DNA of 64,000 bases from Chrysogorgia sp. JL179-B06 (lineage: Eukaryota; Cnidaria; Anthozoa; Scleralcyonacea; Chrysogorgiidae), in assembly GCA_035772405.1 (NCBI GenBank), contig JAYKKM010000054.1, forward strand, positions 2,400,501-2,464,500. The letters run 5' to 3'. Below are positions 34,010 to 64,000 of this stretch, in pieces. Below the pieces are notes generated by a model. It ran no database searches. It was not told where the DNA came from and saw only the letters and a program-made list of their open reading frames with translations. Position 1 is the stretch's first letter, and each line of letters starts with the position of its first letter. Position numbers and translations under genes: made by a program.

Positions 34010-34740
<731 letters not shown>

Positions 34741-36060
34741 TTAATAAATCCTTTCTTCATCTAAAAAAAAAATATATATATATATATATAACACTGTTGA
34801 ATATGGTATGTATATCCTGCTTAATAGGTCACTATACAAATTATACTAGGGTACTATTAACCATTAGTTTATGATCGAGTCGGTTTTCTTTGATGTATCG
34901 CGGGCAGTATATCGCATAAAGACCGTGAATACTAATTAGATAAGAAATGAAGGAAAAAACTAGGGAAATCTTTGTCCAAGGTGGATAAAATGGACAAAAC
35001 GTTGTTGGAAACCTCCTCAATGTAATAATAAGTCAGATAAACACCTCGAATGTCGAGATTTATGCGATATACATGAGCCCTAGGGATATACAGGGTTTTA
35101 TAAATCCCTCGTTCTCGGTGTTTATCTATTACTTACACTTAATATTAGATACTGAAATACAGTAGTTAAACTGACAATATATTTATTAACATTATGGACT
35201 TGCAAATGGAGGTTGAAGATTGCCGCAATATTTTTGATTCGATGAGAAACGTGTCACAAAAAATAACAAGAATAATGATAAACAACAATTTGAGAAATCC
35301 GTGCCTAAATATATATGTGACTCATCGACTGGATGTTCCAAGACAATATGCATAACTTACATATATAATACGTCCCTGAATTTCTATCGAAATTACACAA
35401 TTCCTTTATTAAAGTGCTTATGCAGGAATGAAAATTAAGTTTGCCTTATTTAAATGAACTCTAAAAATTATTAGGAATGTAATTTAGAGCTTTGATTATT
35501 TAATGACGTCAAGATGTTTCTACATTGTTAGAAAATCAAGAAATTAGAAATAGTAAATTAATTTGGCATCGTTATTTCGATGTACGTATTATATACATGC
35601 AATTTTTTTTTATATAAGATTCGACACACGAATCTCTTATGACATGTCGAGCGGAGGGATATTCGTTGAAACGGCTCAGCCACTTTTGTTTACATTTATT
35701 TTACATAACAGCCGTGCTAACGAATATCAATTACGTTCGAACACATTCATTGTCGAACAATTTTCCAAACAATGTCTCTCTTGAATTTCACATACCAGAT
35801 AAAGATTATACGTATTTTTATCCGTTCGTCCATGTTTTACCCTTCAAAGTTTAAATTTGATATGCACAACCAGACTATCTACAAAAGTGAAAAAATGGCG
35901 CACCGCGTGCTCAGCTGGACTGCTAACAGTATGAATATACGAACCGTAACAGTTCATGTCGTCCTCAACAACATGCTGCTCCGCTGCCAAGTCAGAATCC
36001 GATTTTCAGTTCGAATAATTTTATACCACAAACATTCCAACAAAAACATAAGCGCGCGCG
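34741..36060. other. unique region, no gene recognised
   Basis: AT-rich. A weak inverted pair (TATATCGCATAAA near 34907, TTTATGCGATATA near 35067) is the only structure noticed. Open frames at 35560-36146 lack recognisable motifs. Confidence 0.4.
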
Positions 36061-36170
36061 ACTTCCCTCGCGACTTCCCATCGATCTTTTCGACTTCCCA
36101 TCGGAAATCACGACTTCCCATCGATCTTTTCGCGCTTAGAGTTTAAGGTTTAAGGTTTAAGGTTTAAGTA
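36060..36170. repeat. CGACTTCCCATCG repeats and (GGTTTAA)4
   Basis: CGACTTCCC(A)TCG recurs four times at 36058-36125, interleaved with ATCTTTTCG. It is followed by four GGTTTAA-type heptamers at 36138-36168. Confidence 0.85.
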
Positions 36171-36349
36171 CCTAGTACAATCTACAGACACGTGTTTCGC
36201 TGTTCCAGATATGGGCATGAGAACTAATTATACCCAAGCGATTGCCGGTGCAACAACCGCTTGTGGGACAAACAGCGGTCATGCGCACATCCATGCAGAT
36301 AGCGTGAAGCGGTGTAGTGAGCGTTGCATTATCGCTAAAGGACCCGTAC

Positions 36350-36771
<422 letters not shown>

Positions 36772-36949
36772 TTCAGAAGAATATATATATATATAGGTTA
36801 AGGAGTGCTCTTCCGATGAAAGAGAGTGCTCGATACAAATGTTGACTTGTAGAGCGGATTATACAACTGTTTCATGCTGTTCGTGTTTCATGCTGTTCTA
36901 ATGATTGAGAACAGCACGAAACACGTGTAACGACAGCTGTAAAGTTTTA

Positions 36950-37051
<102 letters not shown>

Positions 37052-37079
37052 AGTTAGAGCATTACACAGTTCTCAATGC

Positions 37080-38345
37080 TTTACAATATAATAGCGAATA
37101 CCTAATTAAGCGAAACAATAAGTCAAATAAAAACTATTCTATACAACATATTTAATATAATACGTTAAAATATTGAGTAAAAAGATAAGTTTTTATAGAA
37201 GTCTTAAATTTAGAAAGAGTGTCAGAGGTTCTTATATAAACCGGTAGAGAGTTCCAAAGTTTGGCAGCAGCAACTGAGAACGATCTGTCACCATAAGTCT
37301 TTGTGTTGGAGGTTCACACTACCACAAAGTTTTGAGTTGCAGATCCAAGAGAACGTCCAGGCTTATAAGCCGTTAGAAGTTCTGTGATGTATTTCGGTGC
37401 CTGGTTATGCAGAGCCTTGTATGTAAGTAATAGGATCTTAAAGTCAATCCTGGCGCGTATAGGCAGCCAATGAAGGCGTTTTAGTACAGGAGTTATCGGA
37501 TCGTGCGTCGTATATAGTACAGTACCTGTGATGAATCTTGCGGCAGAGCTTTGAACGCGCTGGAGCTTGTTAAACTACATCAGGTAGCCCATAGAGAACA
37601 CTACTACAGGACTGGAGTCCAACTTAGATGTGATGAATGCGTGGACTAATCGTTCACAGTGGTCCTGGTTAAGGTGCTTACGTATTTATATGGTCCGTCA
37701 TTTGAAGATTACAATCCACTACAACCCCGAGGTTGCGAACGACTGGCTTAGGAGGGATGGTTAGTCCATCAACGTTAACGCTATAAGTATTGGATCATGA
37801 TGGTTGGAGAACCGAGATGAAATGTGAACAATCTCAATTTTTCAGAATTACATGTGAGACCATAGGAATCACACCAAATAAGGATGTCTCTCACGCACAG
37901 CTCAAGCTTGGTTATCACAGCGGAGCGATCTTATACATCATGCAATCTAGATGGTGAGCCGCGATAACGTCTTCAAGAGACGTAAATGAAAGCGTGAAAA
38001 GTAACGGGCCCAGTACGGATCCTTGAGGGACACCAAATAGTGCTTCACTTCATTGTCCGACGAAGAAGTGCCTCTTATCATAACTGCCTGAGTTCGACGG
38101 GTGAGGTATGAGCGAAATCAGTTCAACGCATTTCCATTTATCCCATAGCGATATCGGAGTCTTTCTACTAGGGCAGTATGATCAATGGTGTCGAATGCAG
38201 ACGATAGATCCAATAGTACAAGAACCACTCCATTATGTGTCAACAGCGCATAAGATGCATGTCATTGAACACGCGCTGTAAGGCAGTTTCAGTATACCAT
38301 GGAAGCACCTGCATACGCGGATTGCAGCTTAGCCAAAAGATCGTT
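37080..38345 (-). pseudogene. LINE relic (reverse transcriptase C-terminal half), minus strand
   Basis: Minus-strand translation in shifting frames shows the expected order of a CR1/Jockey-type reverse transcriptase. VVLVLLDLSSAFDTIDH (motif A) lies near 38225-38165, GVPQGSVLGPLLFTLS (motif B) near 38030-37985, then QSSAARFITGTVL and LKRLHWLPIRARIDFKILLL. A LLTAYKPGRSLGS block and KLWNSLPV..TSDTLSKFKT follow near 37240-37190. Many stops and frameshifts make it inactive. Confidence 0.85.
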
Positions 38346-38491
38346 AGCGACAAGGCAGTTCACGGTCTGTGTATAGCAACTATAGTAGGAAGGCCGACAT
38401 AGTAATAGGTCGGTAATTTGAAAACTTTTCACTATCAAGGTTCTGCTTCTTGATAAATGGATATAGAGCTCCTTTCTAAAATACTTATAAA

Positions 38492-38631
38492 ATATCAGAC
38501 GAGAACCAAACTAATTCTTCATTATTTCGACAACGTGTCGGCATGACAGCCCATTCTTCAGGTCTTATGAAGAATTAAGCGCTGTGCCCCAAAACGATGT
38601 CGAAATAAAGAAGAATTTTACTTGGTTCTCG

Positions 38632-38638
<7 letters not shown>
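38492..38638. repeat. foldback element, AGACGAGAACCAA termini
   Basis: AGACGAGAACCAAACTAATT at 38496 is matched inverted by a right end ending TTGGTTCTCGTCT at 38635. Arms of about 40 bp include TTATTTCGACA. It is followed by a TA array (38637-38687). Confidence 0.75.
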
Positions 38639-38689
<51 letters not shown>

Positions 38690-38699
38690 AATATAAAAG

Positions 38700-38835
38700 C
38701 CTCTAAAAGTATATATAAATTAAAGCCTCTAAAAGGTTGGTGTATAAAATAGTACCGAAATATATCGTGAGGGCCGATCAGGTCCAACGTTTCGAGCATA
38801 TAGGCCCAACTATATAAATATACTATGCTCAAATG
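38700..38835. repeat. Penelope-type repeat edge
   Basis: AAAAGGTTGGTGTA and, about 50 bp on, CCAACGTTTCGAGCATATAG. On the minus strand the latter reads CTCGAAACGTTGG, the right half of a hammerhead core, but the CTGANGA box is lost. Confidence 0.5.
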
Positions 38836-38839
38836 AACG

Positions 38840-40484
38840 TCAGACCTGTATCATTCGCCTGAATCAGCGATAACCCTAAAGTTCCTTCGGAAGATTAACT
38901 TTCATACATTGTTGATCCTTTCATACATTGTACCGGTGAAGGCGGTAAAGAGTCACCAGATCGGACAAAATTCTGATAAAGTACAAGCCTGTCGTGTGTG
39001 TAATTTTAATTTGTAGTTTTTGCAGACTATAGATTGTGGACAGATCAACCTTGTCACATATTTATCCTCTTGTGAGTTGTGTTTTCATTTTTGTCATTTT
39101 GTGAAGATAAATACAATGGAATATTGCATTATAATATGCAGGATTTTACCGCTCTTATATTTTGTCTGTGAATACGGACAGCTGTGTTTTGTTATTTCTT
39201 TCCATCTAAATTATTTTCTGCCATAGCGGTATACAGTAACAGTTAACTGTTAATTGTAAGTTTATGTTTTCATTTAGTCTTTCATATAGCATATCCTGTC
39301 ACCGAAACACCTGAAATATAGCCAGACATCCCTTTACAGGAACTGTAACCAACATAGTTCATTTTTCTGCAGTTCCTTTCCATGAAAATCATTCTTTTTC
39401 AACATGCTCTTTAATTACCCTCTATACACAACGCGTGAAAAGCCGGTATCAACAAATAATATACTGATATTTGACAAAATAATAGCCAGTGAGGAGTAGA
39501 AATGAGATATAAACTACATAGAGTTAGTACCAACAATTACACGTTGCTTTATATATAGGAAACTAAACTACGAAAGCCTCGTCCACAGGGAGTTAAGTAG
39601 AAAACTATAATATGGATACACAACAAAAAAGTCACCATCACGCATGTCTTTTTATGCTGAGAGAAAATTCGTCATGTATAAAACGCTTTTTTCCATACAT
39701 ATTTTCCATTTTCTCAGTAAGTTAATCAACACTCAAGTGTATATCCAAAAGCGGGCATACAAGTTACATGAAAACATTAAAGAGCTCAAGAAATGTGCGA
39801 AGATGATGCGAACAACTAATTTAAATCTATGCCATGGAATAACACTTTGAATAATAAACGTTAATGAACGTAATTTTTTTTAACACAAAAGCTGCACTGA
39901 GCTATAATAGCGCCGTTCTATATTTGCGATGTCGCATTGTTGTAAAAACGTAACTGAAATGTTTTCAGTATATTAATGATGTCTCATGTCCGCTGCAGAA
40001 TAACAATGGCATCAAGATCACTCTTTCTCTTATAGGATGTAAAATCATTCATTTTTCAATCCGATACGCCCGCCCCACTAGCTCACGGTGGTCTCCAAAA
40101 CAACGCAGCTGCATGAATTAATATTATAACATCAAACGAAGTGTTGTGCGGCAGTGTTCGTAGAACTGGTGTATATAATGTTATACGTCCAAGGTACAGA
40201 CGAGTTTTTCTTCTAATCGAGCACATGCAGTTTTATGCATGCGCTAACCAACCTCTGCATGATAGTGTTTAAAAATATATAAAAGCAGAAAGATACCAAA
40301 AAGGTTCAAAACTGTTCGTGCTATCCAACAGATGTCAGAAAAATACTAACGTCAAAAAGGTGAATATTATGAGGCGCGCTGTCAAGGCCGCGTGTAAGAG
40401 AAAGATCCACAAAAGATATAGTAGATAGATATTCATATTGTTTTAAAATATTTAATTTATCTTCTTCTGCTTACTGTCTTTCAG
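38840..40484. other. upstream region of the channel gene
   Basis: No protein-coding gene is seen. A block ending at a consensus donor (TTTTCTCA then GTAAGT at about 39718) could be a 5' untranslated exon. Joined to the exon at 40485 it reads into a stop before the ATG at 40492, which suits untranslated leader sequence. Promoter elements could not be assigned. Confidence 0.35.
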
Positions 40485-58631
<18,147 letters not shown>

Positions 58632-58733
58632 AGAAAGCTTACGCGAATATAAGATAAAATTATTGACAGAAAGATATTTGATACTACACGACTCAACATC
58701 TTGTGCTGTATCTTATTAAGTCTATCTTCTTTG

Positions 58734-58739
58734 AATAAA
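58734..58739 (+). promoter_or_regulatory. polyadenylation signal AATAAA of the channel gene
   Basis: First AATAAA after the stop codon, 103 bp downstream. It fits a short 3' UTR. Not proven. Confidence 0.55.
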
Positions 58740-58967
58740 CTTTGAAAAACGAATGGTACATGTTGAGGACTGCAGGATTCTGTCACTTATAAAGACTTGT
58801 TTTGTATGCAAATAACAGACAACTGAACATAACGCCGTAAGTTGTACATAACATTTTGAAGGAAATTGTGTATATATTTGAGATCATTACAGTCAATCAA
58901 AATACGGGTGCCATACATGTCTGCCAAAGATTTATTTTCCTTTTTCATATATTTTCATCGGAGCAAT

Positions 58968-59320
58968 TATAGAACACCCGTCCACTTTTGAAACTACAAA
59001 TACAAACCAGGTTGCTCTAAAATCTCTTTAAATATAATAAGGTTTATATTGTGTGTACTTGTTGATAGTTATCAAATTAAATGGGGTTTTAAAATAGAAC
59101 GAAGCAATTGTATATGATGAACTTTCCATAATTTTACCCTTTTACTAACTGTCAACAGATGCAAATAGCGAAAGTGGACGGGTATTCCATAATTTAGCGT
59201 TTTCATCCATATATGCTGTTGCATGTATAACAACAACAACGGAAAAAGCTGCCATGTTGTTATCAAAAGAACTGGGAGGACACATCGTCCGAAACGTCCT
59301 CAATAAAAATACGTATACAT
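58968..59320 (+). repeat. Penelope-type repeat with degenerate hammerhead
   Basis: AAAGTGGACGGGTATTCCAT at about 59172 is shared (as GTGGACGGGTATTCTGC, minus strand) with the blocks at 5 kb. GGACACATCGTCCGAAACGTCC at 59278, broken here as GGACACATCGTCC plus GAAACGTCC, retains stem II and GAAAC-GTC. CTGANGA has become CTGGGAG, so it is not expected to cleave. An inverted GTGGACGGGTGTT piece is at 58975. Confidence 0.55.
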
Positions 59321-59329
59321 TGAATCGAC

Positions 59330-60486
59330 ATAGCCTCCTCCGCAGGAACTGTGGGGGATTGCTTGCGAAAGAGCCACTAGAATCGACAAATTGAATCAAA
59401 ATTTTTTTTGTTTCTGCATGCATAAACCATGAATTACAAGTGAAAATGAAAAACTTGCACTTTATCTTAGAAAAAACAAATAATTATATCTTTTCTCATG
59501 ATTTTCATCTTCGTGTGTTGCAGTTTGCTCACGAGATGAGTGCATTAAAGAACGTTTACAACAAAATTTACCAGACAATTATACATGAATTAGGTATTGT
59601 ATGGCATAACAATCTGCGGACCCTGTGGATAAATGTGAGCACAAATACGATAATGCCAAAATTTTCATGATTTGAGCTTTGCATTGATGTTCTATAAAGG
59701 TTTATTTGTCGTAAATGCTAATGAGTGTGACTTCAACAGTCATCATTTCGCATGCAATATTCTGCTGCTACAGAAATATGACCCAATTCAAACATTGATG
59801 ATATACTTGAATGCTATGCTAAACATTTGATCAACTTTTTCACACAAATCCTCAACCAGTCTATCATAGCCATCTTTCATAACTGGCACCTAAATTAAAT
59901 ATTATTTTATATGCATTTAAATTAGCCTTTCTTACCTCGTCTGGGTGTTTGTAATTCAAAAGAGTTTTTGCTTTGTAACGAGGCCAGAAAGGCTAATTTA
60001 TATGTATATAAAAGAATATTTAATCTGGTCGCCATTATGAAAGAGGTCTATACGAAAAACAGAAAAGAAAGCCAAATTCCTGATTTGACGTCACACTTAT
60101 TAACATTTCAGACAGAGCTCAAATCATAAAACATTCTGGCATTCAACCATTCATTTCGTGTAGAAAGTCTACATAAGTAAAATCGTATTTGGGGTTATAG
60201 GCACTTATGATATAATTATTAAATGTTATATATGTACAACTTTCGACGTCATATAAGCTATTACGTTTGCAAATGAAACAAGTGTTAATATGTCAGGATG
60301 AAGTAAGAAAACTAGAAAAGGAATAGCTCTCGTTTAATTTGTGCATATATTTTAATTCATTGCATGACTTACTACATTTAAATGTTTCATACATTGCGTG
60401 AAGCTAGTTTCACAAAATTCAATAATAACTTGAAACAACCGAAATCAAGCGATGCATGGAACAATTAACAATCACCGGCTAATAAT
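59330..60486. other. unique AT-rich sequence, no gene recognised
   Basis: No supported exon, RNA gene or strong repeat. A weak inverted pair (AAATTAGCCTTTCT near 59918, AGAAAGGCTAATTTA near 59987) flanks 59880-60010. Confidence 0.4.
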
Positions 60487-61080
60487 CTTGATTATAGTCG
60501 TGGCCAGATTAGCCTGTGTACAGCCTGAATATACACCTCTAATACTAATACAGTCTGTGAAAACTCGCACGATAGCTTGTCGACCCCCCGCTGAGCTACT
60601 CAGATCTGAGTAGTAGATTTTGAGTGGTTTAATACTCATATGATTCATAATTGTTTATTTGATTGGATTATTTGATCTTACAAGACTTCCCAAAGAACCA
60701 ATTGTAACTGGAATAAGTCAAGAGTTGTGATTTGAACAGGTATATATTCAGGCTGTACACAGGCTATGGCCGGATGGAATACTTGGAGTTGAGGTGACCG
60801 TGAGGTACTAGGTCTGAGTCGTCTTCTGTACGATCTTTTTTAGTATCCGCGAGACGTTGGACGAAATGAGAGATTGTAGATCGGACATGCATGTATGATG
60901 AAATACATCAAGGAACTGCTAACCCCAAAACAACTTAGATTCTAACTCTAACCCCCCGCCTAAAGGTTTTCTAATACTAACCTTAATACTAATAAAAGGA
61001 TCGTCCAGAAGACGACTCAGACCTAGTACCTCACGGTAACCTCAACTGTGAGTATTCCATCTAGCCACGACCCTTGATTA
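60487..61080. mobile_element. nested foldback elements
   Basis: Outer pair: GGAATACTTGGAGTTGAGGT and following sequence (60775-60850: GTACTAGGTCTGAGTCGTCT) is matched inverted at about 61000-61062, arms near 75 bp. TCGTGGCCAGAT at 60498 matches inverted ATCTAGCCACGA at 61059. Inner element 60511-60765 has 26-bp ends AGCCTGTGTACAGCCTGAAT. The inner element seems to sit in the left end of the outer one. Confidence 0.75.
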
Positions 61081-61666
61081 TTTGATATCAGGCAGCAACC
61101 CGCCTTGTCAAAATAACATATTACCTTAGGAAATTTAACAGTCATTATTATCACAAACAGTCATTATTATCACAAAAATATATGTGAACATAATTATATT
61201 GTCGTATAGTAAGTAATTACCATTATTTCATTTAAAGAATTTAAAGTACTTTAAAGTTATTTGTTAAATATATCATCTGTATTTTAGTGTTAAATGAACA
61301 GCATAATGATGCGTCTTAATTATATTAAAGTTAATTTTGCTGGTGCACGCGCCTTGAACATCGGAGTATCTGAGAATATCCAGCAATACAGAAAAATGTT
61401 ATTCTATATCCTAATGGACATTTCCTTTCAAGGCCCATTACTGATCTCTATATGTAACTGGATTGCGCATACCTTACGCACGGAGTATATAGTGTATACA
61501 GTCAAAGATAGAATGAATGTGGAGGAGTATATATAGTGTATATTAAAAAATGTATATAGTGTATATATAAACACTCACTGTTTGCATTTAGTGTAGATGA
61601 GTCATACACAATAAATGCAAATTGAGTATAGTGTATGTATATATGTATATATGTATATATATGATA

Positions 61667-61847
61667 CTAGAATATATAGGTTTGTATCTGATCTACGTTT
61701 AAAAACTTTATTAAAAATGTTAAAAACTAAATTTTCGGTCGCTAACTGCGACCTTCTTCAGAGTCCGAAAATTTAGTTTTTAACATTTTTAATAAAGTTT
61801 TTAAACGTAGATCAGATCATGATCAGATACAAACCTATATATTCTAG
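61667..61847. repeat. large hairpin with hammerhead-like loop
   Basis: The arms 61667-61738 and 61765-61847 are inverted copies (CTAGAATATATAGGTTTGTA, then TAAAAACTTTATTAAAAATG, then TTTTCGG), identical except for an extra AGATCATGATC in the right arm. The 26-bp loop plus arm end reads, on the minus strand, CTGAAGA-AGGTCGC-AGTTA-GCGACC-GAAA, which fits a hammerhead core with N7 = A and one extra A before stem II. Confidence 0.85.
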
Positions 61848-61858
61848 TAACATGTTAC

Positions 61859-62592
61859 ATTGGAAAAACGAAGCTTCTTACATACTATGTAAATAATATC
61901 TGATTTCTTTGGAAATAGACTGTAAATCCAATTTACATACTAATTGTAGTTTGACATACTATGTAAATTGCATGCCTTCTTTGTAAAAATTTTGTATAAC
62001 TATTTGTAAATTCACAAGGTTTCTCCTAATATTTGTTAAACTGTTTGTCAATAGTTTGTATCTAGTTTGTAAATTACTGGGATTTGTTTGTGAAATACGT
62101 GCAACTTATTTCAAGTTTAACGTCCTTGAAAACCCGGCCGGCAGATTACAAACGTATTTTAATTCCTGACATCGAAAATTAAACCCGATTTTACATACAT
62201 TTTTTTATCATGGCAACGACAATATTTCAGCAAATTTTTACAAACTATTTACAAATAAGTTGCCATATTTTACAAACTATTAACAAATCAGTTGCCAGTA
62301 ATTTACAAACTATTTACAAATAAGTTGCACGTATTTCATAAACAACTTCCCAGTAATTTACAAACTCTTTACAAACAAATCCCAGTAATTTACAAACTAG
62401 ATACAAACTATTGACAAACAGTTTAACAAGTATTAGGAGAAACCTTGTGAATTTACAAACAGTTTTACAAAGAGGGCATGCAATTTACATAGTATGTTAA
62501 ACTACAATTAGTATGTACATTGGATTTACAGTCTATTTCCAAAGAAATTACAGATTATTTACATAGTATGGAAGAGGCTTCGTTTTTCCAGT
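61859..62592. mobile_element. 734-bp foldback element with ~250-bp inverted arms
   Basis: Left arm 61859-62113 and right arm about 62318-62592 are inverted copies starting TGGAAAAACGAAGC, with moderate divergence and one extra internal unit in the right arm. The centre repeats the motif AATTTACAAACTATTTACAA and AAATAAGTTGCC about five times. No coding capacity. Confidence 0.9.
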
Positions 62593-62699
62593 GATACACA
62601 ATATATCCCGCATATCTATAGTGTATACATATACGCAATATACACAATACACTGTATACATATACACATGACCTGTATAAAGTGTATATTCTGCAATAC

Positions 62700-62896
62700 C
62701 GGGCCTTACTCCCGGCCTGGCCGCATTTACTATACTTTGAACGTTGTCGTCATCTCGATAAATATTTAACCGTTTTCAATTCTGAAAACAGATTTGGAAT
62801 TAGCGAGTCTAAATACATAACACACATACCTGTTATTTTACGCAAACGTGTATACCCTTCGTAAAAACCTCTTTATGTAGTTCGTCAGATCACAAA
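62700..62896 (-). repeat. repeat S, inverted copy (left arm)
   Basis: Matches the reverse complement of 63778-63965 over about 190 bp (GATTTGGAATTAGCGAGTCT, CGTAAAAACCTCTTTAT, TTCGTCAGATCAC). Together with that copy it brackets about 880 bp. Confidence 0.85.
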
Positions 62897-63777
62897 TCGA
62901 TGAAAAAAACTATCAAAATGTTGGGTGCTTCGTGGGGACAGTCAATGGGATTTCTTGTGAAGAATAACAGATTAAACGATAAAGATACAATATACTAATT
63001 GTATAAATGCGAGGGGCATGCGAATTTCAGCTTAATTTAATGCCTAATGGTATATTATTTACTGCGTGTCTACAAGACTGAATTATAAGACGGAACATTG
63101 TTTTTAGTCAAATTTAGCTCAATGTAGTTTTTTAAGCTGAATCAGTAAAAATTAAGAAATAAATACAAGGTAAATACAATTACAAAATTAAGTTACTTCT
63201 TTTGTCCGAACATTTCTCCTTAGTTTTATATAAGTATATTGTTTGAAACATCAAAAACCTGGTCGCTCAAGTTCATATCATGTTTTATGGCAGGTCAGTC
63301 TAAAGACTACCTTACAGCAAATAAGACGAGCAAGTATATTGTATACTGTATCATTATCTGGCCTATAGTATCTCTCTGCCACGTAACATGCAGAAAGCCT
63401 GGACCCTGACTCGAAACGAGTAAGGTCTGTGAACAATGGCTACATTTATTTTATTGTCCCGTGTATAGTTTTAGAGAAGTGATTTATGCAAAGTTAAAAG
63501 ATTCTGTGTATATTACACTCGAAAACCATTGTGGCGTTGCATATCATTCGAGCATCTTAATAATTATGTTGTCCCGCGCAAGCGAGGTCGCGAAGCCAGG
63601 GTGATAATCTCGCCACAGGAATCCATTTCTCACGAAAGGTTTGTATATATATTTATATATTTAAGCGGAGCATGGTAGGACCAACTCCTTATAAAGTAGA
63701 AGTAAAAAGTATCGTTTTGGGTGATCCGTTTGAATCAGACAATATTTTTGCAATGCGAAAGGCGGCCATTGGTGAGT
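62897..63777. other. segment enclosed by repeat S arms
   Basis: No transposase or other product recognised. If the arms are terminal inverted repeats, this is the core of a non-autonomous element of about 1.3 kb. Confidence 0.4.
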
Positions 63778-64000
63778 GGTGATCTGACGAATTATATAAA
63801 GAGGTTTTTACGAAGAGTATACACGTTTGCGTAATACAATAGGTACGTGTGTTATGTATTTAGACTCGCTAATTCCAAATCTGTTTTCAGTATTGAAAAC
63901 GGTTAAATATTGATCCAGATAACCTTCAAAGTATACGACGAAGCGGCCGGGCCGGCTGGCTGATTGCTGACTAAAGTGCATAAACCGTTTTTACGAAGGG
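63778..64000 (+). repeat. repeat S, right arm, running out of the window
   Basis: GATCTGACGAATTATATAAA through ACGACGAAGCGGCC, then GGCCGGCTGGCTGATTGCTG. The sequence ends in CCGTTTTTACGAAGGG, which resembles the unit start (TTTTTACGAAGAG), so another unit may follow outside. Confidence 0.75.

Noticed and set aside
39644..39850. First coding exon of the channel with ATG at 39644 or 39674
   Set aside because: Its donor is good, but joining it to the exon at 40485 gives an immediate stop. It is better seen as possible 5' untranslated sequence.

Overview
This is an AT-rich, repeat-dense window from an animal nuclear genome. Genes have introns with GT-AG borders, a mitochondrial complex III assembly factor and a pentameric ligand-gated chloride-type channel are present, and the mobile elements are typical of invertebrate genomes: CR1/L2-like LINEs, a Penelope-like fragment, a Mutator-like transposase relic, TTAA-flanked MITEs and tRNA-bearing repeats. 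A marine invertebrate is the best fit. The sequence alone does not identify the phylum.

Only two host genes can be supported. The C-terminal exon of UQCC1 (cytochrome b-c1 assembly) lies at 2079-2360 on the + strand. A GABA-A/glycine-receptor-type Cys-loop subunit is encoded on the + strand by nine coding exons between 40492 and 58631. Their phases join without a break into a 459-residue protein with a predicted signal peptide, Cys-loop, M1-M4 and a PAR motif before M2. One unassigned exon-like block (6092-6243) and one unassigned ORF (26411-26767, minus) are recorded with low confidence.

Layout: 1-500, inverted copies of a 276-bp repeat carrying a tRNA-Ala-like sequence. 500-2400, end of UQCC1 with a 22-bp tandem repeat in its last intron. 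2.7-5 kb, foldback elements, a TCCATTGG palindrome array and a 47-bp tandem repeat. 5-10 kb, duplicated Penelope-type sequences with hammerhead ribozyme motifs and a 4-copy ~187-bp repeat. 9977-10022, a hammerhead ribozyme with all conserved nucleotides (minus). 10.7-15.4 kb, a nested insertion: a minus-strand CR1-like LINE (11137-14719, flanked by ATTTAA) inside a plus-strand LINE remnant, itself inside a duplicated target. 16-17.2 kb, tRNA-Ala-type repeats and TA arrays. 18.0-23.2 kb, a 5-kb satellite built of 47-bp units in 202/249-bp higher-order repeats. 24-28.9 kb, no recognisable gene. 28.9-30.1 kb, a Mutator-like transposase pseudogene. 33.3-37 kb, TA arrays and tRNA-like repeats. 37.1-38.3 kb, a minus-strand LINE relic. 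40.5-58.7 kb, the channel gene, whose introns hold a Penelope fragment, two TTAA MITEs, a 1-kb hAT-like insertion, a foldback element with an internal tRNA-like sequence, a GAGATGAGATCAAT minisatellite, a CT array and a LINE relic. 58.9-64 kb, a series of foldback elements.

The most interesting signals are the intact hammerhead ribozyme and its decayed relatives, tRNA-like sequences inside terminal-inverted-repeat elements, the palindromic satellite that is open in several frames on both strands, and a possible alternative exon that would turn the channel subunit into a soluble ligand-binding protein.
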